In this document: piece by piece, positions 58,299 through 64,000 of the stretch
How positions within the stretch are numbered: position 1 is the stretch's first letter
How the letters are laid out: each line of letters starts with the position of its first letter
Origin: Amyelois transitella
Lineage: Eukaryota > Arthropoda > Insecta > Lepidoptera > Pyralidae
Reading direction: 5' to 3'
Assembly: GCF_032362555.1 (NCBI RefSeq)
Contig: NC_083531.1
Location: 5,022,001-5,086,000, forward strand
Length of the DNA stretch: 64,000 nucleotides
The notes under the pieces: generated by a model
What the model was told of the DNA's origin: nothing
Database searches by the model: none
The model's input: the letters and a program-made list of their open reading frames with translations, nothing else
Position numbers and translations under genes: made by a program

Positions 58299-59149
58299 AT
58301 GGATTCTAGGGTAAGGGCAAGTCCCGAACAACTCTCAACTCTACTGGAGTATATGGAAAGGTAGGTAAATCCAAGTTATTTTCCATTTCTTTTAAATTCA
58401 ATCGTACAAAACTTTGGTACCACTTCAATCGCTAATGTAAACAATGACGCGATAATAACAATGAAGCATTTGTGTATTGAACCGTTGCTTATGTTACAGT
58501 CATGGGGACCTGGCTAGGCCTGTTGCAGGGGCACAAGGTCGAGTACGGTCAGACCAATTATGGTCTGATCTTACTAATATATTAAATTCCGTTGGTGGTG
58601 GTGTCAACAAAACAACAGACAAGTGGAAAAAAGTAAGTAATGACTAGCAATTCTATTCCAATAGCCGTATTTGAAGAGTCTTTGTGATTATAAGTTCTTT
58701 CTATGGAAATTACTCAGATATTTAGTTATATTTAATAATCTTTTCTACATATTACATGCCAAGCAATTTGGATGTGGATCTGGTATAGATAAAGTCACAA
58801 GTTACAATCTGCTTTGATGTGCAAATCAAGCACCTAGAATATCATATATTATTATCACATATGTGCAAGAAGAGGTAACAGGGATGTTAGGAATTTTTCG
58901 GTCCAGTGGAGTTACCAATTTTCAACTTATGTGGTTGTATGCATACTTATGACTGATAATTCCAAAAAGGTATGGGCCGATTTAAAATCCAAGACTAAGA
59001 AAAAAGGTCTGACCTTGCGGCAACATGCCAGAGGGACTGGAGGTGGACCGGCTAGCCAGAAATCCTTGTCGCATTTGGAGGAAAGGGTTCTGGCTATTAT
59101 CGGCCCAACAGCAGTGGAAGGACAAGACTATACAAGAGCTTGGATTTAG
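58299..59149 (+). CDS. Harbinger Myb/SANT-like DNA-binding protein
   Basis: Accessory protein of PIF/Harbinger elements, thought to bind DNA and help the transposase. Exons I can place: 58299-58360 (MDSRVRASPEQLSTLLEYME), 58500-58632 (GDLARPVAGAQGR, SDLTNILNSVGGG, DKWKK; GTAAGT donor) and 58970-59149 (VWADLKSKTKKKG, LRQHARGTGGGP, LSHLEERVLAIIGPTAVEG). Junction phases match. The spacing of W, L and W in the first two exons fits a trihelix Myb/SANT fold. The third exon ends early in DYTRAWI. A further candidate exon at 59363-59467 (RPQSSAPAPSQ..DDPVYVDYGGG) does not join in frame, so the C-terminus is probably damaged. The acceptor before exon 3 is weak. Confidence 0.75.
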
Positions 59150-59626
59150 TGTATGTATTAACCTTATTTTCCAGTACCTCATGTAACAAAATTATTAGCT
59201 AAAAATCAATACTAACTAGGTAAATCTTGTTGAATAAATATTGTACTTGAATATTAGAAATTAAAAATTTTAGCCATTACACATATATAATTAGATAAAA
59301 CAGTATACTATTTAATTAAGTATCTACATATTCAATAAATATCACCATAATAACTTTTTCAGAGACCTCAATCTTCTGCACCTGCACCCTCTCAATCATC
59401 TGCAGTTGTTGCCCAAGAAGATGATCCAGTATATGTGGACTATGGTGGTGGTGTGGTTAAATATTAAAATAAGTAGATAAGTATATTGATAAGTTAAAAG
59501 ACTGGATACTTATTAAAATTGGTATATTATTATTATTATTTTCTTTTTCATTTGATACTAACTTAAAAAAATATACTTAAGCTTAAATAAAATGAAACTA
59601 TAAATTATATACAGACAGAATTATCA

Positions 59627-61319
59627 TCATATATCACATCGTTCTATGCGAGATCTGGCTTGCACATGACGTCTGGTATATATTTCTTCTTGGGACCCTT
59701 GTTCAGCATCTAGTATAAGCGTCATCAACCAAGGTCGCTGTGGATATCCAGAATCCCCTGAAATTACATACTCAATAAATATTTTATCCTACTACTATTA
59801 TAAAGGCGAAAGTTTGTATGGATGTTTGTTACTCTTTCACGCAAAAACTACTGAACCGATTACCATGAAATGTAGGTGTATGTAGGTAGCTGAAGACCCA
59901 GAATAACACATAGGCTACTTTTTATCCCAGAATTCCCGCGGGATTGATAGGGTTTCCATGCGGACGAAGTCGCGGGCGGCCTCTAGTTCAAAATAAATTG
60001 AAGAACTATAATGTATACTTGGGTGGCAAACAATGAATACTAATTTAATTTAGTTGATTTCCAATAGTTTATAGAAGTAGATGTATTATTTAAATGAAAT
60101 ACTTTACATATGTTTATTCCATATAAGTTTTTTATCTATTATGGTTTGCAATGAAATATAAGAAAAAATGTCTTACATACCTAATAACCAAACATGTTCA
60201 CCACTTTCATGAAGCCCTCGCATGAAAGTCTCTACATGACTAGCGGACCATATGTGGGAGTCATGTGTAGCACCACCAAATTTTGAATTGACATTAACTA
60301 TTTTTAAATCGAAATCGCATATCTGGGGAAAAAATATACAAAACAATTTGTTTTGGGGATATAACAATTGATAAAAAGTTATATAATACTCAATCTGTGT
60401 GATTTGTCCCTATATATTTATTTACATGTGATACCTTTGACAGGTATATTCAGGCCATTTGAATTGAATTAACACTTTATTGCACAACATATAAAGAGTA
60501 GTATATTTAGGTCTTTTGATAATAAAAATTAAGTCTAGTTTCTTACCACTTGAACATTTAATTAATGATATCCTTTTCTATTAAAAAATGAATATTCATC
60601 CTCCTCTGGTCTTACTATAGCTATATGGGTACAATTAATGCACCCAATAATTCCAGGCAAATTATGTCTTATATGGAATCTGGAAATGTTAACAATTTTA
60701 TAACAAATACTGGCTGTAGGCCTAGGTGACAAATATTAAGAAAGGTTTTATATCTTTATAATTACTTCTCTTTGATTAAAGATCTCTCATGTGGTGTTTG
60801 TGGAAACACTATCCACCTGCTGACCATCCAATTGTGATTTAAAGAATTCACAACCTCCCTGACACAGCGACTTGTAGTCCGCTGTGTCATATATTGTCCC
60901 ACACCTACAATTGTCTGGTATGACCCTGTGGCTAAAAAGCTTAGAGTACACAGCACCTGAAAAACAGTAATGTCTCTGCATACTCGTGTGGTTTTCTTTA
61001 TAGGATTAGACTATAGAAATTTCTATAAGTATTCTAAGTTTAGAGATAAGTATACTTATTTCCCTATGAGGTTAATCCTTATGAAAGTTCTTACCTTCAC
61101 TTCCAGGGAAATTTCATTGGATCCTTTCAATCCAGTATATCTTTTTAGTTCGTCGCATAATCGTCGAAAAGTTTTTTTATCAAGCCTGAAATGTTGTATA
61201 AACAACAATTCCGGCATATCTTCAATCGTTTCCATATGTCTTCTTGATGAAAATCGCCTTTGACGCCTCACCCAGGTATTCTCATTATGTGCAGCCCACA
61301 ATAAACGTAAAGAATGCAT
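59627..61319 (-). pseudogene. Harbinger transposase, inactive
   Basis: Exons: 61319-61095 (HRR.., EDMPELLFIQHFRLDKKTF; GTAAGA donor), 60956 to about 60769 (LCTLSFLATGSYQTIVG), about 60679-60547 (NLPGIIGCINCTHIAI, NRKGYH), 60322-60181 (ICDFDLKIVNVNSKFGGATH, HIWSAS, WLLG) and 59757-59627 (DSGYPQRPWLMTLILD, RSRIERCDI). These are the family's DDE transposase blocks. The first catalytic Asp of GCIDCTHI is Asn (AAT at 60634-60636). GYHSLNVQ has TAA for the Ser codon (60562-60564). The C-terminus after ERC is missing. The second Asp (in GDSGYP, split by an intron) and the Glu of IERC are kept. The element cannot have moved with its own enzyme in this state. Confidence 0.82.
59788..59986 (+). mobile_element. 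Short non-autonomous Helitron in Harbinger intron
   Basis: It starts TCCTACTACTATTATAAAGG and ends GCGGGCGGCCTCTAG, with A before and T after. It lies in the transposase intron between the last two exons. Same family as 43068-43277. Confidence 0.82.
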
Positions 61320-62063
61320 TTTTATATAAATAAAAGTGTATTAACGCAACGTAGCCCTTGTACACAAATCACAGCTGACTGTAATTTTCGGCCATTTTGT
61401 AGCGATATCGACAGCCCCCAAGCTTTCGTTATTATGGCGAACACATGTCGAATCGAACGATCGCTCCCGAAGAGAAAGCGAACGTCAAAAGTGCCTCTTG
61501 GCTACGAATTTGTATTGAAATAGGCGAATAAACAATTCGCTAATTGACGATTTCGTTTCGTTTTCGACATGAATGTAAACATTGTCTACCAATTTTGTTA
61601 TCGATCTCGATCGATCACGTGATTTAGCGAAGGCTTATGTCATCCCATACATTTTTTTATTGCCGAACTTCGTCATCGTTTTCAAAATGTTACTTTGTCT
61701 AAGCCCCCTTTTATATAATTGCAAAGTTCATAACTAAAAATAACCTAAAACTATAGTTCCCATTACAAATTTATTTATTTTTTTTAACTTCCGAAATCTC
61801 CCTATTAAGTATATCCCTTGTTTTGCACAACTTTTATACCTTACACACTCACTACACATTATAATCATTAACTTGTCTTCTCTTTTACTAACAATACCTA
61901 CTTGTTGTGTTTGTCTTTTTGTGTTTGTACATTTGTTAACCTTCTCCTTTCAGATTGTATACCGTCCATTTTTGTAACTTCGTGTCTCTTCAAACCATGA
62001 CATTGGCAGAATCACCGAAAGTCCGGTGGAAGCCATAATATAGAAAAGAAAGAAAGAAAGAAA

Positions 62064-62571
62064 GCGTTTTGTTTACGGCAGTTATTTTACTTGTATTAAC
62101 CATTTATCAATTTCGATACTAAGTTTTCTCTTTTTAAGTACCGACGGCGAAAAAAATGGTAACGACTATCTGTGAATCTTGCGCAGTGGATTGAGACATT
62201 ACTATTAATTTACAGGTGTACGTTAGATCTTGAAATAATACAATGGAGATTACGATGTTCAAGATGCACATTCAAAATTCTGTTACTTACTTGAGGGTTT
62301 ATAAAAACGTAATTACGTATTTAAGATAATTTGAAGTAAATTATTGCATGTGAACGAACACATAATATTTCGTAAGTCGTAAATTACCAATGAAGTAAGA
62401 ATAGAGTCTGCCACAGATATAAGTATAAATTGAAATGTCTTGGACATATAGGACACTCATTGGTTCACCTTTTGGTTTTCCCCTTTATATGCGTCTCGCT
62501 GTCGTCATCCCACACGGCCCTGGGGTCCGCTTTCCGTCATTCCGGCGAGCGACATTCGCGCTATGCGCATT
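62064..62571 (-). repeat. 5' flank module of unit 9 (right part)
   Basis: The host module resumes with the second copy of GCGTTTTGTTT and then follows the usual order up to GCGCATTA. A stretch around AACAACGCCGTATCACTC is deleted. Confidence 0.6.
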
Positions 62572-63245
62572 ATTTATTTATTTATTTAAACTTTATTGCA
62601 AAATACAAATGTATAGCACAATTAGCGGACTTAATGCTAAAAGTATTATCTACCAGTCAACCATTGGGTATGACAGAGAACTTCAAGTGTGGGTTCAACC
62701 TAAATGAATATATTTATACTTTCACAAAATATAAAATAAAATAATTATAATAAACATAGATACTACAATAAAGAAACAATATATATAAATTAATAAGTGC
62801 AGCGATTACCGAAATGAGTGAAAAGGCAGAAAGGTATCAAATACCCTCGCGACTGAAGAGAAACCCGTGGACCCGTGATATGAAACTAGAACGACTTGAG
62901 GATGCCCTGATGGACTCGGGAAGTGAATTCCAAAGCATAACAGCCATATCGGCGAAGGAATTGGAGGCAAAACCTGTACGGTGAAAAGGAGTAGCAAGAG
63001 CTAACTTATTTGAAGAACGTAGAATTCTTTCAAGAGTGGAACTTAATAGTTGGAAGTCTTTTTTATGATAGTCCTGGGGCAAGCTGATTATTGAGAATGT
63101 TAAAGAGCTGACATAAAATGTGAAGACTTCTTCGGTTACGGATTAAGAGCTATTTTAGCCGAGAACGATATTCAGAAATACGATCGTATTTCCGAAGGCA
63201 GAATATAAACCTGATACAATTGTTAAAAAGACGTTCTAATTTGTT
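62572..63245 (-). mobile_element. 5'-truncated LINE 3' fragment
   Basis: Fourth copy of the LINE piece described at 22168. The minus frame retains NSFADMAVMLWNSLPESIRA and stops at 62837. The 3' tail is (TAAA)n-like. Confidence 0.75.
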
Positions 63246-63380
63246 GAGATTAATTTATATTATTACTGTTATTGGCTGATAGAGTAGCGAGATTGGCTGT
63301 TGTGACTTGTGGCGTAGAGATGTCGCCACATATTCATAGTTGGTCCACAAACCTACTATCGATAGTTGAGTAAACCCGTG

Positions 63381-63648
63381 GAAGTGGACTAGGTATCGGT
63401 CGGCAACACTAAACAGGGACATGGAGAAGAGAGAAGTTAAAACCAGATTGGAAAGATCAATATTTATTATCTGCACTTACACTTTATGAAGGTAATGGGG
63501 TCGTGAGAGTCGGCGAGCAGCCCGCTTAGAGATAACACGACCTTACCTTAGGGCTCGTGCAGCGTGCGGCCGACTAGCGACCAGCGACTGATTTACGGTT
63601 CTGAAGGAGGTTCGCGTGATTTCATACATCGTTAACGATAGAAATTAT
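63381..63648 (-). promoter_or_regulatory. Invariant block A, copy 9
   Basis: Possible leader exon at 63547-63589 on the minus strand, with a TATCGATA palindrome just to the left. It would belong to unit 9, more than 11 kb from its start exon because of the LINE. It shares GTTCGCGTGATT with copy 0. Confidence 0.5.
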
Positions 63649-64000
63649 ACCTGATACCAACGAAACAATCTCAGCTATAGATGCGATTGAAAGTTAGTTT
63701 GTTTGTTAGTTTGTTTGTCTTCAGTTTTCCCAGTGAACTAACTCAAATTTCAACATTGTAAATTTGAATCGACTTTGAGGGAGTCTTGACTAAATAATTC
63801 ATTATGTCATCCGATATTTTGTAGCTGCAGCCGCCAGTCTTTATCTTATGACATTCAAACAAAAAATCAGTTTATCTATTCGAGAACCACGATAAACAGA
63901 CATACAAACAAACAGACAACATCCAACTTCCCGTGGGTTTTTGTCAATAGATCGTTGCTAAAGTCACCAGCATTTTACTTGAACACCCACCATTAAAAAA
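63649..64000 (-). repeat. Spacer B of a tenth unit
   Basis: Matches spacer B of units 1 and 3. The C block and zinc-finger exon of that unit would follow beyond the right edge. Confidence 0.55.

Larger units (their letters stand above)
57892..61683. mobile_element. PIF/Harbinger DNA transposon, decayed
   Basis: Inverted ends CGAAACGATGTCGAAGTTC (57892-57910) and, in complement, GAAAACGATGACGAAGTTC (61665-61683). The flanking triplets are TAA and AAA, an imperfect form of the 3-bp duplication of the family. It carries the two typical genes facing each other: a Myb/SANT-like gene on plus and a transposase gene on minus. It sits inside the I-clade LINE. Confidence 0.8.
52623..62063 (+). mobile_element. 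Full-length I-clade LINE, interrupted by Harbinger
   Basis: It is bounded by an 11-bp duplication GCGTTTTGTTT (52612-52622, 62064-62074). A 5' UTR of about 174 bp, ORF1, ORF2, a 3' UTR and a (GAAA)n tail are present. The 3' UTR resumes near 61687 after the Harbinger element. Both ORFs are open. RNase H in ORF2 and three zinc knuckles in ORF1 place it near the I clade. The intact frames suggest a young insertion. Confidence 0.87.

Overview
The window looks like a lepidopteran (moth or butterfly) nuclear genome. It is AT-rich, and its interspersed repeats are ones typical of Lepidoptera: a Metulj-like tRNA-derived SINE, short non-autonomous Helitrons with TC...CTAG ends, Jockey/CR1/I-type LINE pieces and a PIF/Harbinger transposon. 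The species cannot be named from the sequence alone.

The backbone is a head-to-tail array of nine paralogous C2H2 zinc-finger genes, all on the minus strand (units 1-9, left to right), plus flanks of a unit beyond each edge. I propose a two-coding-exon model. A short start exon encodes MDGAVGQGG... and ends in a GTAAGT donor in phase 1. An intron of about 0.5-1.5 kb follows. The large zinc-finger exon starts after a TTAATCACAG-type acceptor in the matching phase, so the joint codon is GAT in every unit. The start exon is 49 nt (units 1,2,3,6,8) or 103 nt (units 4,5,7,9), a difference of exactly 18 codons. Finger number varies: 6, 7, 7 (with a stop), 8, 11, 7, 11, 5, 5. Units 5 and 7 encode identical 380-residue proteins. 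Unit 3 is a pseudogene, and units 1, 2 and 9 have altered C-termini.

Each repeat unit, read in plus coordinates, holds: a nearly invariant block of about 270 bp (block A), a variable spacer (B), a C block with a TATA-like element, the zinc-finger exon, the intron with old interspersed repeats, the start exon, and a 5' flank module. Block A carries a TCAGTC initiator-like motif and an AAG|GTAAGG donor on the minus strand. It may be the promoter and leader exon of the gene at lower coordinates.

Mobile DNA accounts for most length differences between units. At 18141-21920 a Helitron carries a Jockey-clade LINE with a long open reverse transcriptase frame. At 52623-62063 a full-length I-clade LINE with two open ORFs sits in the 5' flank module of unit 9, flanked by an 11-bp target duplication. 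That LINE was itself hit exactly at its ORF2 stop codon by a decayed Harbinger transposon, which contains a small Helitron. Three units share a TTAA-flanked foldback element carrying the same SINE insertion, which helps trace how units were copied. Mosaic similarities (1 with 8, 3 with 6, 5 with 7) point to unequal crossing-over and gene conversion. I saw no tRNA, rRNA, CRISPR or LTR element.
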